From Antrodiella citrinella (taxonomy: Eukaryota; Basidiomycota; Agaricomycetes; Polyporales; Steccherinaceae), in assembly GCA_004802725.1 (NCBI GenBank), contig SGPM01000002.1:391937-455936 (forward strand): 64,000 nucleotides of DNA. The letters run 5' to 3'. The translations under genes were made by a program, and so were the position numbers. Shown one piece after another: positions 21,804 through 33,434 of this stretch (position 1 is its first letter; every line of letters begins with the position of its first letter). Under the pieces are notes generated by a model. The model did no database searches, was not told where the DNA came from, and saw only the letters and a program-made list of their open reading frames with translations.

Positions 21804-23845
21804 ATGTTTCAACGCGATCCCCGAGCAGGTGCTTTCCTTGGTGGTGACAGAGTATCTGGTCAAGATGTTCGCGACCAAAACGGTGAGCTCATTGTATAGG
21901 CCGATTCAGAATGTTGTGCTAATCCGAGTTGTAATCAGTCCTGGCTGCACAGACAATCGCGAATATCGTGAAAACCTCGCTTGGACCTCTCGGATTGGAT
22001 AAAATGCTGGTCGACAACATTGGAGTGCGTGGCATGCTACTGTATTGCGTGTTCCAGTACTCATGTGCCCGCTTTACAGGAAGTCACGATCTCTAATGAC
22101 GGCGCTACCATCTTAGCTCTTCTTGCTGTCGAGCACCCTGCTGGTCGTGTTTTCGTCGATCTCGCTCAGAAGCAAGACAAGGAAGTTGGAGATGGAACGA
22201 CTTCCGTTGTTCTTATTGCCGCGGAGCTGCTTCGACGCGCGAATGAGCTGGTCAAGCAGAAGATCCATCCTACAACAATCATCACCGGCTACCGACTGGC
22301 GTGCAGGGAGGCTTGCAAGTTCATGCAGGAACAATTGAGCGTAAAAATCGAAACTTTGGGACGAGATGCTTTGGTCAATGCTGCAAAGACCAGTATGTCG
22401 AGCAAGATTATTGGCAGGTGAGTGTATAGGTCTTGTTTTGACGAGCTGAATTCTTAAAATTTTATAGTGACGACGATCTCTTTGCACCTATGGCTGTCGA
22501 TGCTATGTTGGCTGTCCGTACAATCAACAACCGCGGCGATATCAAGTACCCAGTGAAGGCAGTAAACGTCCTCAAAGCACACGGACGAAGTGCGCGGGAG
22601 TCGTTGTATGTCAAGGGTTACGCGTTGAACTGCACAGTCGCTAGTCAAGGTGTGTGTTATCGCTCTGATGGTTGGTATTTGTGGCTGAGCGCACCTCAAC
22701 AGCTATGAAGACGCGTATTACTGGCGCAAAAATCGCTTTGCTTGATATCAACCTGCAAAAAGCTCGCATGCAGTTGGGTGTCCAGATCCTTGTCGACGAT
22801 CCCGGTCAGCTTGAAGATATCCGTAAACGGTATGTGTAGATGATGCGTGAATCTGACATGCAACTTATAACCCCGTCTTCAGGGAATCTGAGATCACGCT
22901 GGAACGTATTCGCAAGATCTTAGCCGCCGGTGCTAACGTTGTGCTGACCACCAAGGGTATCGACGACCTCTGCCTGAAGGAGTTCGTTGAAGCTGGTGCG
23001 ATGGCTGTTCGCAGGTGTAGAAAGGAAGATCTCCGACGCATTGCCAAGGCACCGGTGGCACCCTGGTATCCAGTCTTGCAAACCTGGAGGGAGAAGAGTC
23101 TTTCGAAGCTAGCTACCTCGGAACCGCGGAGGAAGTTATCCAGGAGAGGATCTCCGACGATGAATTGATTCTTGTCAAGGGAACCAAGGTCGTCAGCTCA
23201 TCCTCGATAATTCTCAGGGGCGCAAATGATTACATGCTTGACGAGATGGAGCGGGCATTGCATGATACCCTGTCGGTGATCAAGCGTACTTTGGAGAGTG
23301 GTTCAGTTGTCCCCGGAGGAGGAGCAGTTGAAAGCGCGCTGAGCATCTACCTAGAAAACTTTGCTACAACTCTCGTGAGTCTTCTTCAAAACTTCTACCC
23401 CATCAACCTGTCCTGACATTTTCCATCCAGGGATCCCGTGAGCAGCTTGCTATCGCTGAGTTCGCTAGCGCGCTTCTTGTCATCCCTAAGACCCTTTCTG
23501 TGAACGCTGCAAAGGATTCCACTGAGCTTGTTGCGAAGCTTCGGTCATATCACAATGCCGCACAAAACGCCCCCACTGGCGACCCCAAGAAGGCGCTCCT
23601 CCGGTACGGGCTCGATCTCCTCAACGGAGAAGTGCGCGACAACGTTTCGGCGGGTGTCCTCGAGCCGACGATGAGCAAAGTCCGCAGTTTGAAGTCTGCC
23701 TTCGAAGCTGCTGTATCCTTGCTTCGTATTGATGACGCAATTCAATGTGTTCCTGGTGCGTCATCTTATCGCTTTTAATCATCGTGTGCATGGACTGACT
23801 TCTATCACAGAGTCGAAGGGCGAGCCAGACGGCCATGACCACTAG
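21804..23845 (+). CDS. CCT1: TCP-1 chaperonin subunit alpha (CCT1), with an apparent frameshift
   Basis: CCT1 is one of eight subunits of the cytosolic chaperonin TRiC, which folds actin, tubulin and others. The start [20 protein letters not shown] leads to [96 protein letters not shown] and [19 protein letters not shown]. Then come [49 protein letters not shown] and a C-terminus [12 protein letters not shown]. The catalytic GDGTT is intact. Between RRIAKA and [20 protein letters not shown] (about 23049-23056) the frame jumps: the read is GCACCGGT where GCA-ACC-GGT is expected, so one A is missing. The downstream frame is fully conserved, favouring a sequence error over gene loss. About six introns. 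Confidence 0.93.
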
Positions 23846-23999
23846 ATTCGTCGAAGTAGCAACGATGTATTTTGTACAGAAGATGTGTAGATTGCAGAAT
23901 ATAAGCAAGTAATACCTCTGATACCGTTCCTTCAAGACTGAACTCGGTCTTCAACTGTTCAGGTCTTAGATTGGAATAACATACAAAAGAAATAGTCAA

Positions 24000-25650
24000 T
24001 TATGTGTGAAAATCTCGGATAAGGCATGAATGGAAGAGCATGAGGAAAGACTCTGTAGAGGAATGGAGTATGGGATGTATGAGAGGGTATATGTGGATTG
24101 CCAGGGTATCGAGAAGTATCAAACTATGGGTCACAACCTGCCACGCTGTGTCTATAGTCTTTCGACTGTATTCCAGCGCGGAGAGATCAACTGTGGCGGA
24201 AGTGAGAACGCGCTGAATAGTCAGGGCGGGGTTCCGGCACAAGCGACCTGTTGCTTCTGCATTAAGCATTATGAAGTTATGCGGGATGCAATTGGACTCA
24301 CTGCGGGGTCAGCATGAGATGCTTGAGTACGTGAAGCCATCCCTCGGTGTCGGTGCACGTACGAAGGCGGATACCAACTAGTCCCAACGTGATGGAGATG
24401 TCGGTCACAGAAGGTGGAGCAAGGAAGGCAAAACCTGATGCAGCAACGAGGACGAGGATGAGTTTGACGAAGTTGAGAATGATGAGTCCGAGAGGGTGGG
24501 TGATGTTTGCGAACAGCGGGGCCAACATGCAACCAAGTGCATATGCAGGGTCTTGAAATGTGCTGCAGGTCGACTTTCTGCAGGTCAACTCCTTGGCAGG
24601 TATCTTCGACCACACGGGCGGTCTTTTATAAGGTGGTGGCTCTGTGAAGCTGTGAGCATTATTGTTTATATGCCATGCTTGAGTTACTCACTGTAAGCAT
24701 GACCATGACGACGAGGAGATCGGGAGGACGTCATCTCGTATGCTCTAAGTAAGGTGTCTGATTGTCTTCGAAAACAATTGGGAATGAACTGGGAGTGGTG
24801 GCGCAATTGTTGTGCGGTTGCCTGGGAGAGGTGTGAGGAAGAAAGCAGGATAAGTACCACCCCTCTTATGCTTTAACTCAGCACAGCTCTTCGCAAAGCT
24901 GCTGAAGCCAAAGCAGAGTTGGCCCGGATGCAGCCGCAAGACCAAAGCGCAAAGAGCAATCGATACGGTTAGAGGCTGTTCGCGACTGCCGTATGCCTCG
25001 TGGGACAAACTACAGCATTGTGATGTGCGTTCTGATTTGGGCATAGAACCTGCTGAGGGGTTTCAATTGGTCACTGTGCGAGATGGGCACAAGAGAGTCC
25101 TGCGAAGCGCCCAAATTGCCATACAACAGCAGTAACACAAGCGGTGGTACGAAGCCGTTATGCCTCGGATGAGCTTCAGACAGATCCGGAGTAGTCGGAT
25201 TCATGACATTTCCTGTACGCTTTGCAAGAAAGTATTAGAATAACACTGAAATGGCTGTGAATCTGGACTGATAACTCACCGTTCACGATTGTATCTGCCT
25301 GGACAATCATCATTGTAGCTGAATAGGGGAGATGCGTAGGATGGCAGAGGTGGCTCTCAGTCTGAGGCCCCATACTGTACCATTGACAAAGAGCAGATGC
25401 ATGTAAGCACCGGAAGACCAACGAGGGTGTTTTCTTGGATGACACAACGATCCCATTCATGATTCGGCCATGAAAAGTCACAGCCAGTGTACATAGAACA
25501 GTAAATGAACGCACTGTCCATCATAAAGCACATATGAATGACTGGAGTCAAATATGAGAAATTGCAGGTACTCACTGGACAGACTGCCTGCTTCAAGAAG
25601 TTGAGAGTCACATTGACAATGATGCTGTACTTCATAATCTTCAAACTTTA
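24000..25650 (-). other. Fragments of a possible multi-pass membrane protein gene (unresolved)
   Basis: Several minus-strand open segments encode hydrophobic stretches, but I cannot join them into a full protein. They include MKYSIIVNVTLNFLKQAVCP (about 25641), RSFTVLCTLAVTFHGRIMNG, HNGFVPPLVLLLLYGNLG, PLTVSIALCALVLRLHPG and LGCMLAPLFANITHPLGLI through ILVLVAASGFAFL. Some GTGAGT donors and CAG acceptors are well placed, yet stop codons fall between the pieces. The pattern is reminiscent of fungus-specific seven-helix membrane proteins, but I see no diagnostic motif, so I name no family. It could be a divergent gene with many short exons or a pseudogene. The other strand holds only short frames. 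Confidence 0.35.
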
Positions 25651-26007
25651 TCGACGTCTCATATTCGTCCCTTCACTGATATTCTTCCAAGGTGCCTCAG
25701 CATATGTGACCGAGGGACAAGTCGAGACTCGACGGCGTGGTCACCTTGTCCGCTAAACATGGGCGCTTTCTTCGGCTGTGGGTCACGTTACGAGGCGCGT
25801 CTCTGCACGTGCAGGCGCGGTTTGGTTTCGCAAGTCCGGAGTGGTTCTGCAGCAGCGTTGACCAGTGCTTCTCAAAGACGTCCTCTTCATCCCCCACACC
25901 CTCCTCGTCCCTCTACACAACTACTCGACGTCGGAACAACAACTATCTAAGCTCGGACCACTGGCTTATGTGCTCTGCTTCACGCGTCATCAACGAGCCT
26001 GAGACTG

Positions 26008-28944
26008 ATGCAATCCCTTCCGGCATCGCCATCGCCACTAGCTGAACGATTCAACTCCCTCATATGGTCATTCCTCGACGCCGAGCTCATTCGGTCTGCG
26101 GTCTTTTACGCAGAACGTTATTTCGTGCACGACTCAAACAACCACGACGCACGACATCTATATGCCACTTCTCTCCTCCGGGCTGGCCAACCTCATTCCG
26201 CACTCTTCCTGGTAGATCGGCATTCCGATGTTCGGTGTTTTGGATGCCTACAAATAAAGGCCAAGTCATGCACTGCTCTGGGTCGACACCGTCAGGCGCG
26301 AGCGGCCTTAGAGGAGTGTGCACAGGATACTACCTATGGAGCCTCTAGTGCGTACCGAAATATGTTTTGGGACGCGTTCGAGTAGCGAGTATTGACCTTA
26401 AATTTCAAGCTTCAATGGACCGTCGCTCTTCATACACATCTCCGGAGAAGGCAGCTCTGCACTGTCAGTCAGGAGTGACGGCCATGAAGGGAAATCAACC
26501 CGAGGCCGCGGCAGCTAGTTTCCGTCAGGCTCTGAAGTTGAATCCGATGATGTGGGAGGCGTTTGAGGGGTTGTGCTCTCTTGGTGCGTCGCTTTTTCTA
26601 TACATGATTCGCTTATGCTCATGCATCTATAGGTTCTGCACCTGATATTGACGAAGTCTGGCCACCAATACCTGAACCATCAAAAGATGGGCCCAACATG
26701 CAAGGCCCTATGGCTACGGGTGCAGGCTTCTTCACTCCAGAAGCTGGGAGTAGTAATTTCAACGACTTAGGCTCTTGGGGAGGCCCACAAAAGTACACCT
26801 TTAAGAGAACCATGTATCCGTCGGGACCACGCGACTCGATGTGAGTTCGAGAAATCTTCACAATATCGGGTGCACCTAACGACGTATGCTGATGCATTGT
26901 AGAGGATCCGTGGATTCTTCGTTTTACGGCGAAGATTCGTTCCGACAGGGTCATCTGCGACCCAGCCGATCTCAACCTGCAGTGACCACATTGACGGTCC
27001 AACCACCAGCTGTGCGTCCCCTTTCTTCAGCAGATGAAACGGGACCAGTGGCCAAGAAGCCGCGGTCCAATACGCGACAGCGTACCGCTCCGCCCTCTAC
27101 AACGACCGCAGATTCCGGCTTACGACCGACAAAGTCATCTGGTATGCTGCAGGGGGTGGAATCTAAACCTCCGAAGGCATGCGCTCGTCTAGTTGCTGCG
27201 GTATGCTAACATTGTTCTCATATATGTTCTTCCTTCGTAGCCTTCTAAGCTGAATCTTGCAAACATTGGCTCCTCAAAATCCGGTTCGTTCACTGGTGCA
27301 GTCACACGACGTATGGCCAAGATGACCAGCAGTAAGCAGACACTCTCCAAAGTTAGTCTTTCATCCATGTCTGACTCTATATATTTGTACTTACCTTATG
27401 TCTTGTTCTTACGGCCTACAAAGCAGAATCCCAACAAACGAGCACCTGAACGAACACAGCCACTGTCAGACTCCGAGATGGACGACGATGCTTCTCCTAT
27501 GACACAATCACTGGCCATTCCCACACCCATTATACCACCATACCTCACAGGTCCCCCAACCCATGTGCCGAAAAGCGAGTCGTCCGAGGAAACGTACGAG
27601 CGCGCGATGGCCGATTATACAATATGGAACCTCACACACACATTCGCTATGGCCACCAAGGCACTCTCCGTGTACGATTGTCGAACGTGCTTGGAAGTGC
27701 TGGACGAACTGCCTTCTACCCATCAAAGATCAGCCTGGGTCATGGCGATGGTGGGCAAAGCGCATTATGAACTTGGCGAGTACACCGCAGTGAGTACCCT
27801 AATACAAGGTTCTTTCTCTTCTTCCAGCCGAACTGCCGACTGAGGACTTGTCTATTGTTTTTCTTCGCTACCAGGCGCAGCGCGCGTTTGAGGCGGTCCG
27901 ACATCTGGATCCTTACCGCGTCTGGGACATGGAGGTCTATTCTACGTTGATGTGGCACCTCCGCCGGAGCGTTCAGCTGTCCTTCCTGGCACAGGAACTG
28001 CTGTCCATCAACCCGCGATCACCAGAGGCGTGGATAGCAGTTGGCAACACGTTCTCGCTGCAGAAGGAGCGCGTGCAGGCCCTCACATGTTTTCGTCGTG
28101 CAGCACAACTGGATCCTGGGTGTGCCTATGCGTATACCCTGAGTGGACACGAGTTGATCGACGAAGACTTTGATAAGGCCATCAATTTTTTCCAGTCCGC
28201 CTTACGTGCTGATCCACGACATTACAACGCCTGGTGCGTAGACTGGGCCTAATTCTGTTTTTGCTTTGATCGACGCAAAAAATGCTTACTTTACATAACA
28301 GGTATGGTCTGGGGACGTGCTACATGCGGATGAGCAAGTTGCGCCTTGCGGACTACCACTTTCGGAAAGCGTCGGATATCAATCCCAGGAATGCGATCCT
28401 TTTGGGTTGCGTGGGTATGGTGAGTCAATGGCAGGGCCCGTCTTGTTATCGTTGCGAAAACCGGATGTTGATAAAAGTGGGTCCTGTGATCCAGGTGCAT
28501 GAGCGATCCGGCAATTCAGAGGCTGCCTTGGCGTTGTTCGACGAGGCCATCCGGATGTCGCCGGACAATGCGCTTGTGCGTTATCATCGGGCGAAAGTGC
28601 TTATCTCAATGAAGCGATACCCTGTGAGTCGGCTTTTGCATAAATTTTCGGGCGTTCGGAAAGCTAAACGGGCAACGCGTTTGTGCCATTGGGATGTCGG
28701 TCGATTGCGCGACATGCAGCTTGCTATTACAGATCTGGAGTCATTGCGTGACTCGTCGCCGGACGAATCAAATGTGATCTTCCAACTGGCGCGGGTGTAT
28801 AGGTTGACGGGACAGAAGGTCAAAGCGGCGCAGCTGCTTGCGGTCGCGCGTGACGTGTCTCCAAAGAGTGTGAGCAAGATTAGGAAACTTCTGGAGACCA
28901 TTCCAGACGACGGACCCGGGGAGGATGTGATGGATGAAGGTTGA
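26008..28944 (+). CDS. CDC27: Anaphase-promoting complex subunit APC3/CDC27
   Basis: APC3/Cdc27 is a tetratricopeptide scaffold subunit of the anaphase-promoting complex and binds the Ile-Arg tail of activators. The N-terminal part contains RFNSLIWSFLDAELIRSAVF, YAERYFVHDSNNHDARHLYA, TSLLRAGQPHSALFLVDRH, KAKSCTALGRHRQARAALEE and SPEKAALHCQSGVTAMKGNQ. A long Ser/Pro-rich linker follows (for example VKPAVRPLSSADETG region and KKPRSNTRQRTAPPSTTTAD). The C-terminal TPR superhelix has RVWDMEVYSTLMWHLRRSVQ, RSPEAWIAVGNTFSLQKER, AYAYTLSGHELIDEDFDKA, NAWYGLGTCYMRMSKLRLAD-type repeats and SSPDESNVIFQLARVYRLTG. It ends RKLLETIPDDGPGEDVMDEG. Many introns. The start at 26008 precedes the first conserved TPR; ACGCGTCA lies at 25982-25989. 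Confidence 0.93.
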
Positions 28945-29743
28945 TAGGGAACTCGAGCTTGAATATTAACAGGGGGTATTAGGATTGATGATAGATGATT
29001 GCATCGCTCTTGTTCTGATCCAAGGCTGGACGAGTGTGTGACGATTGCGCGTGTTTTCTGGTAGGTTGTTGAGCGGTCGGTGGATTGTGCAAGGGAGGTT
29101 GCGGAAGGCGTAGTGGTCGGCAAAGGTTGACGGACTCTGACGCCACAATTGGCGGCCGCACCACGGAGATGTGACAGCGTGCGTATACAAAGGGACTGTG
29201 ACAGTAGTGAGTCACGGCCGGTACCCTGGGCGCTTGACTGTGCTGGTTCGGGCGTCTGGGATGCCGGATTGGGAATTTAGCGAGGTTATAAGTAGTGACG
29301 CTCACTGACTCCTCGCTCACTGCTCTTCCTTGCCTCCTCCCGCCCGTCCACGCCATGTCTGTCTGAGTGCTCCCTCCCGTCTCCCCCCTCGTCCCCAAGG
29401 CCCTCGTGCCCTCCTTCTTTCTTGTCGTGTCTTGTCTGCACTACTTAGTCCTGGCCCAACTCCCAGTATGGTGAACAAGACTCGCATATCCCAGAACGGC
29501 ACCCTTCTGTTCGAGCCTTTTATCGTCTACCGTATACACATCTGATCAAACACACATTGGTCTCGTACGTACACACCTTGTCTCATGCTCGCCATACTGC
29601 TGATTTCATTTCCCGGGCCACACCTACAGAACGCACCCTATACATACCACCACCCCTTGAGCCGTCGCTCAACCGACATTGCACTGCGTACAACTACTTC
29701 TCCTGCCGCTCTCAAACCCTCTCAAGCATCGCGCATCCCAATA
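28945..29743. other. Intergenic region between same-strand genes
   Basis: The stretch between the CDC27 stop and the next ATG is G-rich at first and then C/T-rich close to the downstream gene, typical of a fungal promoter with a pyrimidine tract. Open frames on both strands lack recognisable motifs. An in-frame extension of the downstream gene to 29585 is possible but reads as untranslated leader. Confidence 0.45.
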
Positions 29744-30640
29744 ATGCCATCTGATTCATCCCTCTTCAGTCTGGCCCGCAACAAGCTCCAGTCCGTCGTT
29801 GGCGGCAACGCCAAAGACAGTGACAGCTTGCATCGCTGGGTTCTCCTCAAAAACTCGATAATTCGCACAGCCCCACTTCCCGCCGCTCAAAGCGCGCAAG
29901 TCAGGGTCGACCCCGATACTGTACATAAGCCTCTTGAGGTTATGGTGGACTCTGAGCAGGACGCGTTCATGTTCCCCGACCCAGACACTCTTCTTGGCAG
30001 CTCCGACCTCGAGTTGGACCCACGCGAAGACCAGTGGCTCGATTCTGTTCTTGAGGACCTCATTGACAACGAGGACGATGACGCTGAGATGGCCTTAGAC
30101 GATTCGCTCTCTACCTCTCTACGGCGCGAGGACGATGAACCGCTGAGTCCCCTCTACTCCCCTATGTCGTCCTCCGACGATCTAGTCGACCAGTCCAACT
30201 ACTATTATCCATCCAGTTTTGTGCCATACCCAGTTCCGTATCCCCCTCTCCATCCTCCCCTTATTCCTTCCTGGTTCGAGTCCGACGCTGGCATTGACCC
30301 TATGCTGTCGCCAAGCCCCCCGTTATACCATGACCCCCTCCCGTATTATGATACGGATGATTTAGAAGACCTACCGGTCCCGGACGCTATTGAGGACACT
30401 TCTGATGACGAGTCGGATGCGCCTTCTACTCCGGCTACTACCTCGACCTCGTCACTGTCTTCCAGTCCAACGTCGCCCCTTGCACGCGAGCGGACACGTC
30501 TGTTGCCGGAGCCCCATATCTATGTTAACAAGGACGATTCCTTTTTCGCATCCTTTGAGCTTGACCCTCTCCCATTCCCTTCTGATCAACGCCGCGAAGG
30601 CGTTCGTGCTTATCGTCGTCCTGTTTGCCAAGAATGCTAG
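29744..30640 (+). CDS. Hypothetical acidic, largely disordered protein (intronless)
   Basis: I do not recognise a domain. The 298-residue frame begins MPSDSSLFSLARNKLQSVVG and has a short conserved-looking part, HRWVLLKNSIIRTAPLP. It then runs into acidic and Pro/Tyr/Ser-rich stretches: PDPDTLLGSSDLELDPRED, WLDSVLEDLIDNEDDDAEM, LSPLYSPMSSSDDLVDQSN and YYYPSSFVPYPVPYPPLHPP, then DDLEDLPVPDAIEDTSDDE. A small basic end (RREGVRAYRRPVCQEC) closes it. No introns, unlike almost every other gene here. Acidic Tyr/Pro-rich composition could suit a transcriptional or scaffold role, but that is speculation. The start was placed at the second in-frame Met because the upstream residues look like leader sequence. 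Confidence 0.65.
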   Translation: MPSDSSLFSLARNKLQSVVGGNAKDSDSLHRWVLLKNSIIRTAPLPAAQSAQVRVDPDTVHKPLEVMVDSEQDAFMFPDPDTLLGSSDLELDPREDQWLDSVLEDLIDNEDDDAEMALDDSLSTSLRREDDEPLSPLYSPMSSSDDLVDQSNYYYPSSFVPYPVPYPPLHPPLIPSWFESDAGIDPMLSPSPPLYHDPLPYYDTDDLEDLPVPDAIEDTSDDESDAPSTPATTSTSSLSSSPTSPLARERTRLLPEPHIYVNKDDSFFASFELDPLPFPSDQRREGVRAYRRPVCQEC

Positions 30641-31877
30641 TCGTTTTGCATGTATATTTGTCTGCTCGCCTCCATCTGCATCATCATCGTTCCGCTACTG
30701 CTCTACCCTATTGCCCCCTTATGCTTCCCCTACCCCATGTCTCATAATGTTTCCTGGTCTGTTGTTGGTCTTTATTGTGCATACAGGGTTACGCCTTCGT
30801 TTATCGCCAATCGTATCGTAATTCGATATCGTTGCGCAATGCGTAGGCGGCAGGAGTGTGTCGCGCGGGATCACTGGCGTGACTCATCAATTTTTCGTCA
30901 AATGATCTTCCGTGGCCTCGCCCGCCGAGGGGGTGACTGGAATGGTGTTTAAACCTAAAATCGAGGTCTTCGGAGACATCCTCTCCGGGCGCACCCGCGA
31001 TACGCAACGTCGGAATTGGACGCAGCGATCGAGAAGATCAGAACGGTCGTTTTATGATTCTGGGGCCACACACAGTCACACCGGTCGGTCGTTCGGTCCA
31101 ACTTTCGAAGATTTTGGTCATCAACTGATGAGATGAGGGCGTCGTGTGAGTCCGAGTCGTCTGCTCGTTCTAAAGTTACATGCTACAGAGGCCTATGATG
31201 CGCACTATGCTTGGTATGCCATGTATACGCCACTCGGGGGTTCTACCGTGCGCATCAAACGCGGAGAACCACAGGTGCCACTTGACCGGGTACGCTCCCC
31301 TTGACCTTGACAAGCCTCGGGATGGAGCACACCAGTTCGCGAGTGAGAGAACGGTACCCGTGTAACAACCGACGTGGATCCCAGCAGGGGTCGTGTCTAC
31401 GATACAATGATGGCCCTGTGGGCTTTTCGTCGCCACCTGTTGCCCTGTGGTACTATCTCCGCTGTTGACATGCTCCCTATGCCGGCCTGTCAGGAAGATC
31501 CCAGAAGGTGTTCTCCGCAGGCGGTACGTCCTGTGCCCGAACGTATTGCATGGAGAGGTTGGTGAATGCGGTCGTGTGTGACGCGCACGGCGGCAACGGT
31601 CGGGAGGTGAGAATCGGCGCTATCGAGCGGGGCAACGGAATGCATGTAACGCGGTCACGGGCGGGTAACGCAGAACGACACCGAGCATGAAAGAACGGGG
31701 AAAATGACATGAGCCGCCGGAGGGATGGAGATAGCGACCCCCGTGATGGGAGTCAAGTGATAGTGCTCTCACCGATACGGGATATGCAAGGAAATTCGAC
31801 GGCCAGCTTGTGTGAAGGGATACTGGGAGGAAGTGAGAACAAAGTCAGGATACCATGATAGATGACACAGGCTCAGG
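30641..31877. other. Intergenic region, no supported gene
   Basis: I saw only short frames on both strands, with no recognisable protein, repeat or RNA. The 3' part precedes the SRR1-like gene's stop codon and may contain a last exon of that gene (see the SRR1-like entry). Confidence 0.4.
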
Positions 31878-32733
31878 TTATCGAGCCCTCCTCCTCCGAC
31901 GCGCAGAGAAGATAGAAAGATAGCGCTTGATAGCATGTTTGAAGGGGCGCGTGCGTGGAGGGAGGGGGCAGTAGAACAATGATGCCCACCTATCAACATA
32001 TTCGCTCAAGCGGTTCGCGATAAGGAGGACGCGAGACATCCGGTCGGTTGACCAGTTCTCATGGAGCAAGTTCTCGTATAATTGTAGATCGCAGTGGGGC
32101 ATGTATACAATCGTTGGAATTGATAACAGGTACGCCGCGTTCTGCAGATCAGCGCAATCAGGACAAGGAAAGCTGTGTGAAGGGGAATGTGAACATGCTC
32201 TGTTTTCGGTCAGACGTCGGATGCTGAGTCCATCCAGAAGGCGTTCATCCTCTTCCGAGAAGGCTGGGTCGTACACGGATACTTTGTTGAGAGGCTGTAG
32301 CACATGCACGGTTAAGATTGGCATGACAGGACACGAATATGGGGAACCCATGGCACACACTAGAGAGATCTTTGCGCAGATTTCGAGCAAAAGGACTAGC
32401 TGCGCTCGTGCGTCACGAGAGGAAGAAGGGCTTCCAAGTCCGAGACACAGTACCTCGGGAGAGCTGACTGACAAGAGCTGCAATGTCTCCAAAAGAAGAT
32501 CTGAAGTGAAGAGCCATTGGCAACGAACTCGGGAACGGACCAAACGGCTGGCCGTACGCACCTTGACACTTCGTCAGCCAATTGCCTGGTATCAGCTCCT
32601 GTCGGGTGCGTTCTAACGCGATCTCTGGAGCTATCCGAATGTTGCCTGTCCTGTTCTTGCGATTTTTTCGCGGACGTGCAGGTGTGAAGGCGCTATCAAT
32701 GTACGCAAAAGTCGCGCTGTTTGAGGAAATCAT
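31878..32733 (-). CDS. SRR1-like domain protein
   Basis: The SRR1 domain family is named after a plant light-signalling gene and includes fission yeast Ber1; its molecular function is uncertain. The N-terminal exon reads MISSNSATFAYIDSAF then KNRKNRTGNIRIAPEI and ends TKCQ at a GTGCGT donor. The next exon gives DLLLETLQLLSVSSPEVLCL, GLGSPSSSRDARAQLVLLLE, VSVYDPAFSEEDERLLDGLS, IPTIVYMPHCDLQLYENLLH and NWSTDRMSRVLLIANRLSEY. GLGSPSSSRDARAQL, YDPxFSEEDE, MPHCDxQLYENLL and LLIANRLSEYxD are strong family blocks. After YVDR the frame continues open into an unlikely basic end (RRRRRAR). A GTGGGC donor and a further downstream exon are plausible, so the C-terminus is not fixed. Confidence 0.8.
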
Positions 32734-33434
32734 GGATGGCGAGGCCCCAGTTCTAAGGTTTCATTAACCGTGACCGCGATCTAGACCAAAGACAATTAAG
32801 GTGTCCGTTATCGAGGGCGTTTTGCTGACGAAAGGTCAGGAATCAGGAGTACACCAGCGCGAATGCAATGAGGAGGATGCTAGAATCTTACCATTAGGTA
32901 ATCCTGCTTTGTGAAAATTTGTTCGAAGGATTGCTGAGGCGGTATCATATGCTTCTCTGAGTCCTCTGTAGAAAAGTTCTCAACACGATGGCACAATCTG
33001 AGGTGCTGGCCAGCGATAAAGACATGTGTTTGAGAGACAATTCAACGGATGAAAGAGGTGAGTTCGATCGGATGTTATGTTGTCCACAAGGCAAGTCTCA
33101 TTACGTTTATTACGATCGAGCAGGAACTGCCAAAATCTGCCTTGTGCAAGCAGCGTGTTGGGTGAGAGATACACGTTCACAACATACTAAGTCAAATACC
33201 CAATCACTCTTTTGCAAACGGCTGTTGCTGCTGCTTGATCACCGTCTGTGAAACGTGGTCAGGTGTTGCGCAGATCAAGACGGTGACAAAACTCTGAGGT
33301 CACTTGAGACAAATGAACAGATAAAGCCTGAGTAGACGGTTCAGAATGTCCATAGATACGGAAATGGATATCTGACAACCGCTAGAAATATATCAATGAT
33401 ACAACTTACAACTCTCCACGTACGTTTGCAACAG
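32734..33434. other. Intergenic region between same-strand genes
   Basis: No open frame here has a motif I recognise. The region should hold the SRR1-like gene's promoter and the end of the TMA20 transcript. Confidence 0.4.

Noticed and set aside
25737..26045. 102-codon plus-strand frame overlapping the CDC27 start
   Set aside because: It overlaps the true CDC27 first exon in another frame and shows no family similarity.
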